NCBI RefSeq assembly: GCF_964656455.1
Contig: NC_135726.1
Coordinates: 22,579,168-22,643,167 of the forward strand
Direction of reading: 5' to 3'
DNA: 64,000 nucleotides
DNA from: Halichoerus grypus
Lineage: Eukaryota > Chordata > Mammalia > Carnivora > Phocidae
The position numbers were made by a program, and so were the translations under genes. The notes under the pieces were generated by a model, which was given only the letters and a program-made list of their open reading frames with translations, searched no databases and was not told the origin of the DNA. Shown piece by piece: positions 23,350 to 35,224 of the stretch. Position 1 is the stretch's first letter. Every line of letters begins with the position of its first letter.

Positions 23350-23880
23350 TTTTCCAAGTAGACTTACAGATGGAGAATTCCAGGTGGAGGAGACAGCATG
23401 TGAATAGATGGAGAAGGCTGAGAAATCATGGCAGGAAGAAGACAGACAGACAATTCTTCATGGCTGGGAATAGGCTACAAAAAGAGTAAGTGACCTTATA
23501 CGATTCTGGAAAGGTAGTCATGTGACACAGCTAAGGCTTTTACATTGTGAATTGCCTTTGGGTGCATTGGAGAGGCTCAAGCAAAAGAATTCCAGGGGTG
23601 ATTTAGGTTTCAGAAAGATAGCTCTTCAGACTGATGGAGGTATCAGAGGGACAGAACCTGGAAAGGTCAGATGAGATTAAGGAATGCCTGATTGGATGTG
23701 GGTCGGTGATGGGGAGCAAGGGTTGATGAGACTTCACATTTCTAATTGGGGTGTCTGGTTGAGAGAGAGGCTTGACTATTGATGCAGGGGGGTTGGAAGG
23801 CAGGAAGAAGAATAATGATGACATTTTATTTCTGTCTGACCTTAGCTATGGCAAACTCTGGGGTTACTTCACCAGAATGA
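23350..23880 (-). mobile_element. L2-like LINE, reverse
   Basis: Runs through reverse L2 landmarks: 'gaattccaggtggaggagac' then 'agcatgtgaatag', 'gtttcagaaagatagctctt', 'tgcctgattggatgtgggtc' and 'tgatggggagcaagg'. Old, no open frame. Its 5' side is separated from L2 at 22.7 kb by a MIR and a SINE. Confidence 0.6.
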
Positions 23881-24499
23881 AAAATGAGAGCTTTCAGTCC
23901 ATTTTATTTCCAAATAAATGGTAATAAACACCACAGCATAGTAATTTAGCAACCCTCCAAACCGTTGAACTATAACTGGTAAGGCACATTTTATCTAAGC
24001 CCTGTCTCCCACTCAGTAGGTTGAGGAGCTATACCGAAATCTGTAAGTTTGTTTGCCATATTAGTTGCTCAGGGAAAACAACGAAACAAACAAACAACAG
24101 CAACAACAAATACCACAGAAACACATTTGTACCTTTTCTTCACACCTAGACCTTATTGATGAATGACCTTCTTTTCTCAACATGACCTCCATTGTTGAGA
24201 AAACTCCCCGTCCACTCCTAGTATCCTGTTAGTTACTGTAGTTCTGTTCCTGGCTCCCATTCATCTTAATTCCCTTGACAGTATTTTGCCTGCCACAAAA
24301 AACTTCTTATACAAAAATTTTCTGAAGTTTATTAGGCATCAATCTGCACATTGGCAGGTACTATATTTACTGGTTGACACATTAGCTATGTAAAATATAT
24401 ATTGTTTTTTTTTTTTTCACCCAAAGACATTTTGTTGAGAAGTGTTGAGAGTAGAAACCACAAGCTTCATTAGGAATTAAAGATCCAGATACAGGAAAA
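23881..24499. other. Unassigned DNA
   Basis: No feature recognised. A CAA-rich patch lies near 24080-24110 and a T-run near 24405. Confidence 0.4.
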
Positions 24500-24680
24500 G
24501 AGTTATTGAGAATCCACTCTATGCCAGGTGCTGTGCTTCTATAACCTTTTATTCTCCTAACTCACACTAAGAGATTGGTATTTTATTCACATGTTTAAGA
24601 AGAAGGGTATAATGTTTAATGAGACGAAAGACCTGTTAAACATGCCACATCTTGCTGGGATTCAACTCAGTCTTGTAAGA
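24500..24680 (-). repeat. MIR, reverse
   Basis: 'gaatccactctatgccaggt' followed by 'gctgtgcttct', then 'ttattctcctaactcaca', and 'gctgggattcaactcagtct' at the tRNA-related end. Confidence 0.75.
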
Positions 24681-24689
24681 AGATAAAAC

Positions 24690-25569
24690 ACTGCCACCTT
24701 CATTTGCTTCCCTCTGGGGAGATGCTTAAAATTACTGTGTTTCTTACCCCCTGCCTTCAGTTCCACCACAACTTCTTCTAGGTGCTAGAGATGAACAGGG
24801 TAGAGAGCTGTCCAAGATGATGACTTTAAGACGAACATTTATTGCCCCAAATCATTTTACTAATAGATTCTAAAGTGATCATTTCTCTTGCTGTGGAAAA
24901 ACGAGGCGAGTGTTCATGTTGTCCTTTTTTCATGGCTCCTCAGTCATAGTCCAAATGTTTGTGGTAGAGTTTTAAAGATAAGTTACAGGTGTTTTAAATA
25001 TCTCTCTACCTCGTGTCTAAAGAAGAATAATCCTTTCATCATATATCATATATCAACTACCTTGACCTTTTTGATTGTATAGGTTTCAGATATTGATGCA
25101 TGCTTGGGGGCAAGAGCATAGAAATACTTCTAGCAACTGAAGTAATCCACATAATAAAATGTTGAGTCAGAAAGTGAAGGGAGAGAGACAAGAACTCTGT
25201 GAGTTTGATTTAATGACATTCTAGATATTTGGGATAAAGGAAGGGAAAGTTTTCAGTGTGAGGAAAATACTGTGGGGAAATGGGAAAAGCAAATTCTCTG
25301 TGTTTAGAATCAGAGATTACTGTATATCATTTAATTGTCTTTTAACTATTTTTCATACAAGATTAATGTTTCTTTGGTTGGCATCTTATGAAAAGGTGTT
25401 CATTTATTTAGTAGGTATTATTAATTATATTCATACAAGATAGAATAAAGAAAAAAGACGGGAAAATGATAATAAAACCCTTAGATCCTAAATTTTAATT
25501 CAGATTTGACTGTGTTTTCTTTCTGTGATACTAAAGAAAATACCCTATTCTCAGAGCTTTAATTTTCAC
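24690..25569. other. Unassigned DNA
   Basis: No feature recognised. Confidence 0.4.
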
Positions 25570-25695
25570 CAAAGAGAGAGAGAAAGAGAGAGAGGGAAAG
25601 AAGAAGAAGCAGGAGGAGGAGGAGAAGAAGAGGGAGGGGCGGGGAAGGGGCGGTGGAAGAGGAAGAGGAAGAGGAGGAGGAAAAGGAGAAGAAAC
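25570..25695 (+). repeat. GA-rich purine tract
   Basis: Mixed GAGA, GAAG and GGAGGA units. Both overlapping ORFs are Glu/Arg/Lys- or Ser/Leu-rich repeat artefacts. Confidence 0.95.
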
Positions 25696-26860
25696 CCTGG
25701 CAAGGAGGAGCTATTATGATTTTCATCAATTCAGCCAAGTAATGTAATAAGTTGCCCACCTTATGAATGATACTTTTATTAAAATGCATCCAAAATGGAA
25801 AAATGCAAATTATAAATATTAGAATTACAAATTATTATGGCAACTCTGTTTCGAGAACTAAAACATGATGTTATATCACTGATTTTGCCTTTCATTTTAG
25901 ATACAATTTTCAATAACATAACACTAGCTTTTCTTATAATTTCCTTAATTTTGTTCCTTTGTTTCAAAATCAAACATTGATAACTGGCTTAAGCTCAGTG
26001 AGTGTCCAACTAACCCTGGGCATGTACTGTTTGTGATAGCCATTTTAATATTTTCCGTTACACTTTAACGACTCTCCACGTATCACTGCTCTGGGTACTT
26101 TCTTTCTCTTGTCCACTGTTTTTGTCTATCAGGCAAATTCAGTAATGTTCGAGTAGTTGCATGAACTTGCATGCTACTGATATGACTGATAACAGGTAGA
26201 AATACTGTGTTGGACACTGAAATGTCATTTACTCAACTGATGAGCAAAAGCCAAAATCTGGCATAAGAAGGGGAGTTCAGAGTGCTAGCATATAATATGC
26301 AAGTGGCAAGTGTTTTAAAAGTGAAATCTATAAAAATTAAAGATTAGCTGATACCTCTGTATGCAGAGAAAATGAAGGTTAGGAGAAGAGATGAGAACTT
26401 TTCATGACAAACTTTCCAAAAGAAGAAGCAGGTACAGTTAGGAAAGCTTTCTAGAAAACAAAGAGAATATACAAAAGAATTGCAGAGTTTTAGAAGTTAA
26501 GAGGGAGCAATTTCAACCTGAAGGAAATTATCAAGAAAGAGATGCAAAGTTCTGATACACATTTCAAGAAAGTATCTACAAGCATCTGGATAAAAGATCA
26601 TTTGAGAAAAAATGAGGATATCTATAAAAATAGTCGAAACTGAGGTGTGGTGTGTAGAAGATGAAGACAGAAAGATAGTTTGGGGCCAGACAAGAAACAT
26701 TTCTGTGCCCCTTAGCATAGTCTTTCTTTCCTTTTCATTCAATTCTGTATGATCCAAAAGTTTCTTATTAGTGGAAACTTTGAATTACTTTTCAATACAT
26801 GAATATTCTAGTATCTCCTGGAATCAAAAAGCAATATGAAATGATTCTAAGATAAAACCA
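25696..26860. other. Unassigned DNA
   Basis: No repeat or gene recognised. Ends in an A20-type tract (about 26859-26881). Confidence 0.4.
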
Positions 26861-26938
26861 AAAAAAAAAAAAAAAAAAAAACACTCTTTATTCAAGCCGA
26901 CTTTGGATGGTATCCCTCATAAAAACCATAGACTCTTA

Positions 26939-27089
26939 TTTTTTTTATGTTGTTAATCACCATACATTACATCATTAGTTTTTGATGTAGTGTTCCATGA
27001 TTCATTGTTTGCGTATAACACCCAGTGCTCCATTCAATACGTGCCCTCTTTAAAACCCATCACCAGGCTAACCCATCCCCCCACCCCCC
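26939..27089 (-). mobile_element. 5'-truncated L1 3' end, reverse
   Basis: 'taatcaccatacattacatc' leads into 'attagtttttgatgtagtgt' and 'cacccagtgctccattcaat', the reversed 3' UTR of the caniform L1. Perfect 18-bp duplication 'aaaaaccatagactctta' at 26921-26938 and 27090-27107. Only about 150 bp were copied. Confidence 0.93.
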
Positions 27090-27107
27090 AAAAACCATAG
27101 ACTCTTA

Positions 27108-27714
27108 CCTTCAAACTTCAAACTCTCTCTCACCCCCCACCCACCTGTCAATTGTGGCTAAAGTTTTGCTGATTGGCTTAGCCATCACAGAGTCTCATTT
27201 TGCCTTTTTCCCGAACTAGTGATGTGATAAAGAAATTTCAAGTCTCAGGTTGCCTACAAAAAAAAAGAACGAAAAGAAAAGAAAAAAGAAAGGATATAGC
27301 CCATTCCAACCATTTTTTTTTTTTAAATCATGAAAATATCAGTATCTTATTGTTACAGGGGGAACTAAAAAAAAAAAAAGAGGCACAAAAATGAGAATTC
27401 TTTTTTGTGTTCAATTTTGAGACAACTGAACATAGACACAATCAGAAATGTAATAAAAAATTACATACACTGTTTTGAGTTTTGAAAGATTAAATTTTCC
27501 AATAGACCATCAATTGAACATGTCTAGATTATTGTCCATGAACTCCCTATTGTTTTGTTTTTTTTTTTTCCAAATTAGAAGTTTGTTGTTTCTTTGTTTG
27601 CATTTTCTTTTTAACTTTTAGGTGATGTGCGTAAAGGGAAAAGCACTGGCAAGAAAATCAATAAAACTCCGTCACAGCTTTGAATGATCTAAACTAATCT
27701 TGAGATTCTAAATA
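27108..27714. other. Unassigned AT-rich DNA
   Basis: Homopolymer A and T runs, nothing recognised. Confidence 0.4.
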
Positions 27715-27729
27715 AACCACCCAATTCTT

Positions 27730-27764
27730 TGCAGTCAAATGCTCTACCCCTGAGCTATACCCCC
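27730..27764 (-). pseudogene. Retrocopied 5' half of tRNA-Cys(GCA), tailless
   Basis: On the minus strand, position 27764 is tRNA nucleotide 1. The sequence runs GGGGGTATAGCTCAG, then the D-loop and 'gagcatttgactgca', stopping at the GCA anticodon (27732-27730). It matches the mammalian tRNA-Cys 5' half as I know it, with no mismatch I can see. The 3' half, CCA and poly-A are all missing. Flanking 17-bp direct repeats 'aaccacccaattctttg' (27715-27731) and 'aaccacccaattgtttg' (27765-27781), one mismatch, mark it as a retroposed insertion, not a decayed tRNA gene. Bases 27730-27731 could belong to either the repeat or the tRNA, so 33 nt are unambiguous. It cannot yield a tRNA. It fits the 'tailless retropseudogene' class of mammals, but the endpoint at the anticodon suggests a tRNA-half template. 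Confidence 0.88.
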
Positions 27765-27781
27765 AACCACCCAATTGTTTG

Positions 27782-29270
27782 ACCATCAGTTTTCTAATTC
27801 TATAATAAAAAAGAATTGGTCAATATAGTAGTATATAATTTTAAGGTGGGTAGTAACCTTATCTCCATTTCGTCAAATATTGGAATTTTAAAAATGTATT
27901 TGTTTCTCTGTGCTAGCTATGTCCACAAGTGGTAAAACTCTCTCCAATATACCTCTCCAAGTACTGAGGAATCTCAGTCTCCCCAAGCCAAAATCTTAGA
28001 TTATTCTGCACTTTCTGTGGAGTTTTCCGTATCAGCACACTGACAGGTCATATGTCCAAGCAAGCTATGTCCAAGAATTGGACACAGGGTCCTGATTAGG
28101 TACAGCAGGTCCAGTATATCTTCACTTGACTTGCAGAAACCTCCTGCCCTGGCCTTTGTCTCAGGCCCAGTAAAGGAGTCTTTTGTCTTTTCCTCAACCT
28201 AGGAGCTTAGGGTCTCTGTTCAGTTATCTGAGTCAACAGTGCTGATGTGCATCTGTTAACTGTGTTCATTCTATCAGTACGTTCCCTTGACTGTTACCAA
28301 CTCCCTCCTCTCAGGAATGGGCCTCTTGAGCAAGCCCACAAGTCACCACCAAAAGGAGAGTATACAAAACTGAATGAAATTTTAGTTACCAAGTAAACAC
28401 TTGGTAGAGAAAATATGCATTCATCAGAGATGTTTAGCAGTGGACACTGGAGAATAGACGGGATTCTACTGTTTCCAGAAAGCTGGAGACTTGAGCAGTT
28501 ATTTTCTCTGTTTAACCAAGCATCAATGAGTAATATGCAAAGAAGCAAATCATCTAGCTGGTTGAGGTCTGAAATAGTGTGGCAGCAGCTACATTATCCA
28601 TTGTTTATGCCTTGCTATAAACTTGCTTTCACTGATAAGCTGACTAATATGTGCTCTGAATAGCTCCATCTTTCTCACTTAGAATGGTTATTAAAGCTAC
28701 TTTTGTAGAATATTTTGAAATGGCAAGCTTGATTCAATGAGCACAAGTTCCTAGAAAATCCATACAATTTTATGGCTCCACAGAAATGTCATAGTCTGTG
28801 ATCTTCAGAAGAGAAAGCCAAGCTCTCCAAAACATACAAAGTATCATCAGAGACAATGATCTCACTTGCTCTGCTGAAAAATTAATACATGTGAGATTCT
28901 GGGATCTAGCTTCTTCCCCCCACCCCAATTTTTGGAATCTAATGAACTGAGACAGCTTGTAAACAATTTTCTGGGGGGAGGTATAGGGCTGACCCCACTC
29001 ATTCTGCTTTGAAGTGGTCAGCAATATAGACCATGTACCGTAGGAATGATTCTAAGATACCCTAAAGACTGCCTGATCCTCTTTGAACTCTCTCTACCTT
29101 AATCATAGCTGATGGAACTAAAAAGTCTAATATATAGATAGAGCTAAGGTAAAACATTTCTTTTATTTATTTTTTTTTTTCTGACAACATGAGGTTTGCT
29201 CCTTGGGAAACATGACGATATATTAATATATTTCACCATTTTTTTTGGCTGAAAACTACACAATGTTAAT
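27782..29270. other. Mostly unassigned DNA
   Basis: No named repeat recognised. 28400-28680 is repeat-free and of moderate GC, and is listed as a weak conserved-element candidate in the findings. Confidence 0.35.
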
Positions 29271-29274
29271 GAAA

Positions 29275-29705
29275 GAAATCAAAGAATATATAAAATAAGA
29301 TATAAGAGATATAGAGTGTTCATCGATTGGAAGACACACTTAGTAAAGATGTCAATTCTCCCCAACTTGATATATAGGTTTAACACAATTCATATCAAAA
29401 TTCCAGCAATTTTTTTGTGGATATACACAAGATTATTCTAAAATGTATTTTTAAAAGCACAGGATCTATAATAGCAAATGCAGTTTTGAAAAGAATACAA
29501 TACAAAGAAATCAGTCTACCCAATTTCAAGGATTATTATACAGCTACATTAGTCAAGACTATAGAAATGGTGGAAGGATGGATACATAAATCAGTGGAGT
29601 AGAGAACCGAGACATAGATGCATATTCTCTTAATAATCTGAATTAAAAGAAAACTGTTCCTGAATCACTCTGATGATGGTGGTCAATTGATGAAGGAAAA
29701 TCACG
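29275..29705 (+). mobile_element. Old L1 ORF2 fragment
   Basis: 'agatgtcaattctccccaac' then 'aattcatatcaaaattccag' and 'ttttttgtggatatac', followed by 'ttatacagctacattagtca', are ordered landmarks of the L1 ORF2 region downstream of reverse transcriptase. A 61-codon frame persists, but the copy has many changes and no tail or target-site duplication. An L1M-age fossil. Confidence 0.75.
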
Positions 29706-30190
29706 CACAGAGCAGCACTGGAAGCCAGGATTAGAGAAAGCAGGAAGGATAGATCAGAGATTTGGGGAGGTTAAGGGAGAGAAAGAGAATATGATTGATT
29801 TTTAGTTTCTGTAAATTCGACATGCTTCTAGAGATTCCTCGTTCCTTCCAATTAATCCATTTAATCCTCGCGCTAATTAGAAAGGTGTCTTATTGTTATT
29901 ACTGTTGCCATTGTCCCACACTACCAGCAACCACTTAGAAAGATGTACAACTTGGAAACAGTTCAACAAACTAAAGAGTGAAGGGTATGATATGAACTGA
30001 GGTTTGCTGAGAATTTCAGGTGTCCAGGCCAGGCTTTCATGTTTCCATGCAGAGAGTGACAGAGCAGCAATCTCCCAGCCAATATCAGGAGGCAAAGATA
30101 CCTGACTTTCAGATTTAGGATGAAGTTTGGAATTCTGAGATAGCATATATGAGGTAATAAAACCAGTGCTTTATGGACAGGAGCAAAAGC
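29706..30190. other. Unassigned DNA
   Basis: No feature recognised. Confidence 0.4.
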
Positions 30191-30194
30191 AAGA

Positions 30195-30390
30195 GTCGGA
30201 CGTGCATTAGAGTCTCCCTGACCGGGGCTGGACTCCAGCTCTGAGACTCCATCACCCTGGGCAAGTCACTTAACCTCTCCAACCCTTAGTTAGTTAAATG
30301 AGGCTATAACAATAGCTCTTCCACAGGACAGCTGTAACAATTAACATACAGCGTAGCACTCCAAATGATATACTGAATATTCAAAAGCAC
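30195..30390 (+). repeat. MIR, plus
   Basis: 'gggcaagtcacttaacctct' is an almost perfect MIR core. 'aatgaggctataacaatagc' and the 3' part follow. Confidence 0.85.
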
Positions 30391-30399
30391 TTTAGTGAT

Positions 30400-31895
30400 A
30401 TCAACATGGTTGTGTCTTAATTTTTGTTACCTGTCATTTGGACAGGTTTTAGAGAAGGTCTGTAGATGAAGACGTAAAGTATCATTTGTTAAAATTTCAC
30501 AAATGCATGTACAAATGTACAAGATTTTCTTTGACACTTGAGACACTTGAAGACCATGAACTAGTGGAAGGGGGAGCCCAAGTTTAAAATGTCTTGTGTT
30601 CATGTTTCAACTGTTTTCAGTGATTTGCTCAATGCCAACTTTTCTGAATACGAAGTTACTAATGTAAACATAGAAAGTAATGATTCGGCCCTCAGAGATG
30701 GACCATTGGGATGAACAAATAAAGTATGCATTTAGTGATTTCTAAAGTTTTAAATACTATATAAATACGTATGATTATTAGTCATATTTTTAGCTCCCTA
30801 AGGTGGTAGAAATGAGTTTGAAAGAAATTTTATTTGGCAAACTGATACTTTTCTTCCACAATTGTTCGCAAAATGTAACTTCTCAGCAGTCATTTGGTTT
30901 ATAACATATAATTTGCATTAGTAGAAGTAAGAACACAAGTTATTTCTATTTATTAAATAGCTGTTTGCTACCTGGCCTAAGGAAACCTATGGAATTTCGG
31001 AGTTTAAGGTAAGGAATCAAAATGCAGTGGCTCTCTTTAAAGGATATAATTGTTTAAAAAATATCACTGTTGATACATACTCTGTTAAGTGTTGTTAGAC
31101 AGCAAGATACATGCAATTGATTGTGAAATAGTTAATTAAATTAAGCATAGCCATTTAACTCGCCTACCATGAGTCCCAAGAATGTGATGCAATTGAAATC
31201 AAGGTTTCCATTTGTTATAGTTCACTGCTGTGAGCTTCCTTGCAATCTCTGCCAAACAAAAGGAAATGAATAAAGGTTACATATTCAAGGCCCCTATCTT
31301 TTATTCCTTAAAGCTCATCAATATGTAAACCCCTGGGGAGTTACCTTTCTCAGTTTGTACACCAGGCCTTCACTCATGTGGGGATCACAGTTCAGTGAGT
31401 TATGTAAAAGATCCCTGCCATCTCTCTCCGCCCTCCCCTCCCCACCAAAAAAAGATAAGCTGATAAAATGCTTAGGATATAAATGGGGGAGTTGGGGGGG
31501 TAAGAGCAAAAAGCAGGGCAGAAAGCTTAAGATGTGGCAGAAAATGTTAGGTGGGTAGGTGGATAGATAGATATTTACGATGTTGGAAATACTTTATTTT
31601 AGAGATAAAATTCTATACCTTGGAAAATAAATTACATCACCATGGACTAAAATTGACTTGGGGAGGGGGAGAGAACTGCAGAAAGATTTTACATAAACTT
31701 CTAAATTGCAGTAACTTTCTAGTCTCTTCTCAGTGATTCAAGCTACCTCCCCACCACTTACTATAATTAATCATCCAAGTCCACACCTTGGATCATGTGT
31801 CAACTCCTCTTGTACCCTACATCCTAATTTTCGTCCCATCTGGTCTAGTTTGCTCTTGCAGTGCTCTCAGCCTGAAGAGGGGGTGGCATCCTGAG
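30400..31895. other. Unassigned, largely repeat-free DNA
   Basis: No named repeat recognised. AT-rich with several TAATTA/ATTAAT-type motifs. No exon-like frame. Confidence 0.35.
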
Positions 31896-31899
31896 ATAT

Positions 31900-31985
31900 T
31901 AACTTATTCACATGTTAAAATCCAGCATTTATTAAAGGGGTTAGGATTTTGTAGATGCTCAATAAAGATTGTGGAATGAATGATT
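31900..31985 (+). repeat. L2/MIR-type 3' tail
   Basis: 'tagatgctcaataaagattg' then 'tggaatgaatgattgaataa' matches the L2 3' tail, which runs into the following microsatellite. Confidence 0.55.
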
Positions 31986-32100
31986 GAATAAACAAATTAA
32001 TGGATAAGAGATAAATGAATGGGTGGATAAATGGAATAAATGGATGGATGAACAGATAGATGGATAGATGGATGGATGGATGGATGGATGGATAAGCAGA
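31986..32100 (+). repeat. (GGAT)n / ATGA-type microsatellite
   Basis: Impure GGATAAATG units become pure GATG units at about 32070-32093. Probably grew from the L2 tail. Confidence 0.9.
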
Positions 32101-32559
32101 TGGTTGTCTGAGTTTTGGTCAAACAGAACAATTTGGTTGTCATAAAAATGAAAACATAAAGCATTAAAAATAAATACCCAGTACTCTAATTTTATTAAAG
32201 CCTTCTTCATGATCTACTTTGTTGTTCTTCAAATTCAGGATACTAGGGTAAAACTTCTTTCTCCTTAAAATTATCAAAGAAGGAATTTGGGGGAAAACAC
32301 TTTTTTTTTTTTTTAATTCAAGAAATACTGAACATCCTACAAAGCCCCTACACAAAGAAAGAAGAAATCAATCGATGCTATCATCAGTGCATTTAAACAT
32401 AGCTTCTAAAAATGAGACACTGATGAAAAGGAGTTTAAAAGCTGTTCTCTTTACACTATTCTAAAATAGTTGATGTTATTTCATTTTTTCTCCTCTGAGC
32501 TTTTCAAAATACTCATGCTGAGATACTGAGATTGTATTCAGGTTTGTGAAATTAGTGAC
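32101..32559. other. Unassigned DNA
   Basis: No feature recognised apart from a T-run near 32300. Confidence 0.4.
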
Positions 32560-32960
32560 ATGAAGCTTCTCCAGCCACCCCTATTATCTAGCACAAAAAT
32601 GCTAAAGCAGAATTGAAATCCTATTATATATATTGCATTAAATTGGTTCCCAGCAGGGCATCTTAATTAAGATGTGCTTATTACCTGGGTCCAGATTAAG
32701 TGGCATGGACTGTATGACAGTCTTTATAATCAGACAGAAAGCAGGGTTAGCCCAGGCCCCGATGTGCTAATGAAGGCTAATGGCCCGTCGCCTTCAATGG
32801 TACAATTGTGGTGGGGGCTTTTTAATACCACACCAGACACTGTTTTAATTTAACGCTAAGAATGCACATAACCCTATTGCCCTTTCTTAAGTAAATACTT
32901 GTAGGTCTTTAAGCATTACTCTCCTAAAGAGAGATTTGCATCAGACCCTCACTTTATGCT
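32560..32960. promoter_or_regulatory. Candidate conserved non-coding element
   Basis: Repeat-free block with homeodomain-like motifs. A 16-bp perfect palindrome 'catcttaattaagatg' lies at 32659-32674, followed by 'ccagattaagtggca' and 'gctaatgaaggctaatggcc'. No ORF. The function is inferred from texture only. Confidence 0.3.
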
Positions 32961-33539
32961 TTAGGGCGATAATATGGTTCTTCTAAGAACCTGCAGAAAT
33001 TGGAAATTCTTTCCTAGTTTGATTCCTCTTCTCTCATTTCTATTATACCCCCACTCAAACACCCATGGCATCGTACTCCTCCTCACCCCATATATACATT
33101 CTCCTGACAAGTCTTTACCTTCCTTTTTAATCTATCCAGAATCCCCAGAGCAAGAAATCTAGGATAGACCAAGAAGCTATTTTTGATGTTATAGTTCAAG
33201 TCAGGGTACAGTTTCCAAGGTCCAAGTTGGCTAAGAGATTGAGTTCCAAAGTTCCAAGTGTATTTTCATGTGTTGTCTGTGATATCATAGAAAGAGAGAT
33301 ATTTCCATCTGGCCCATCCATACAACTATGGGTTTTTGCATCTTTTCCCTCTTCTTGTCTTAGAAAGTCATATCTTTTTATTCTGATATGCATCTGGGTA
33401 CAGATCAGGGGAGGACCTCTCCCAGCTGATTCTAGAAAGTAGGAAAAGTAGCTGATAAAAGTAGCAAAGAGGCTTTCTCATCCAGGTGAACACCCTCTGG
33501 ATTATCCTCATTGGCCTGTGAGTAAAATCTTGCTGAGTG
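32961..33539. other. Unassigned DNA
   Basis: No feature recognised. Confidence 0.4.
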
Positions 33540-34110
33540 CCCTAGTGTTCGTTACTCTTGAGTTCCTAGGAAACCCACATATGAATTAAATATTCAGCTT
33601 GGGGAGCAAAGATCCTAGGAAACAGTCCACCAAACACCTTTAAAATCATCATTGCTAAAAGACTCGGCATCGTTACATAAATATTTGATGAAGGGGCCTC
33701 AGTTATTGGTGCTGCAATAATTATACAGACTGTAATGGTAATCCTCACTACCAATAATACCTTTGGAGGTAATGGCATTATATCCTTCACTCACAGAGAA
33801 TAATAACAATATTAACACAGTACTGACACTTGGCAAGCCAATATCTCCCAAGCTGGGCTCACTTGGCAATCAGGACAGCAAGGAACCTTAGCAAACACAT
33901 ATTTTTTTGGCTGTCGTTCAGTTACTGGAGTGTCAGAGAATATTTGGCATTTAATGCTATGCAAAGTGTTGTTCCCGTTTGATTGTTGTATACTATATAA
34001 GCCTTGGAGCATGACATGAAGTAATTTAACAACTGGAATAACAGGCATTTGGGACAAAACTAATTTCATAGAAAGGCTGATCACAGACACTTAACTTGTT
34101 CATAAAAATG
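33540..34110. promoter_or_regulatory. Candidate conserved non-coding element
   Basis: About 570 bp with no recognised repeat, balanced composition and clustered motifs. These include 'gaataataacaatattaaca' (SOX/FOX-like AACAAT), 'gctgcaataattatacag' (AATTA core) and 'atgctatgcaaag' (octamer-like). No supported ORF. Confidence 0.28.
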
Positions 34111-34839
34111 TTACCTTGTCATATATTACAGAGTTGAAGATCAAGCTATGGGGGGAGAAAAGCCAACTGTGAGAAAATGTCCCTTAATTCTTGTGACAGG
34201 AACTCTGTTTTTCACTATAATGTTATCTTCGCTCTAAGTACCAAGATGGGCTTTGGTCTTTCTTGCTGTATCTCTCTTCAGTTTTCAAGAAATGGGCAAG
34301 TGAGTTAGCAAGTTTGTGCTTTAATGAGCTCTGCTACACGCTCACGTGTAGGACAGCTCTTTACTTCACCTGGCCTCCTGTAAAAGGTGCTGAAAATATT
34401 CTCATCAGTGTATCAGACAGTGTGCAAAGACATAGGAGAATACAAGTAAACAGGCAGAGTATGAGCCACTTCTGAGGGCTGGAGCCTACTTTCTTTTCCT
34501 GGATAATTAATACAGGTCCCGGAAACCAATCTCCCTATCATCCTCACATTTCCAAAGTCACCTCACTTTAGTATCTGTTGGCGGATAGGAGCGTTCGTCC
34601 TGAGACCGCCCAGATTCACCATGACAGCATCATGCTGTCTATCAACTGGGATGCTTGTCACTGCCACGGACTTTTCAGCATAGATAGAACTGTGACATTG
34701 ATAGAATCCTGTATTTTCTGCCCAGAGTAGAGCAGAGGATTGAGAGTGAGGAAAAGCTACACTTTCCTTTACTGCCTATCTTTTTTTTTCTTCAAAGACC
34801 TGCCTCATGTTTTAAAATTCAGTGACTCCTTAGAGCAAA
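34111..34839. other. Unassigned DNA
   Basis: No feature recognised. 34490-34720 is repeat-free with two CpG clusters (gttggcggataggagcgttc). Confidence 0.35.
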
Positions 34840-35040
34840 AAGCCTGCAAGTTCCGACTTCCAGTAATATTCTCTATACACCCACTGCTCACCACACTCAC
34901 TCACAACAACCTAATTCATGCCACCATCATCGTTCAGGTGGGTTACCATGATAGAACTTCTCTTGGTCCTCTGCTTCTCCTGTCGCATCCCTACTGTCAG
35001 TGATCCATCCCACAGCCGGCATGATCTGTAAAACAAACAA
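34840..35040 (+). repeat. L2-like fragment, plus
   Basis: 'gccaccatcatcgttcaggt' through 'cccacagccggcatgatctg' followed by 'taaaac' follows the L2 3' coding/UTR region (gccaccatcatctctcgcc...cacagcagccagagtgat). Confidence 0.5.
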
Positions 35041-35224
35041 ACAACCCAAATATGTTCAAAAAATTATTATGTGTATAATAAAATAAGTGCACATTTAAAA
35101 TAAAACAAAACAATGATGCATAATGTATGGATAGATACAGAACGTCTCTGTCTCCCCTAATACAATGTACACATGAAGAAACAGAGACCAGCATCTTGGT
35201 CTCACTTACTCATTTTGATAATCC

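Noticed and set aside
25525..25789. Glu/Gly/Arg-rich small protein
   Set aside because: Arises from the purine tract at 25570-25695.
27730..27764. Functional tRNA-Cys gene
   Set aside because: Only the 5' half is present; box B, acceptor 3' strand and T arm are missing.
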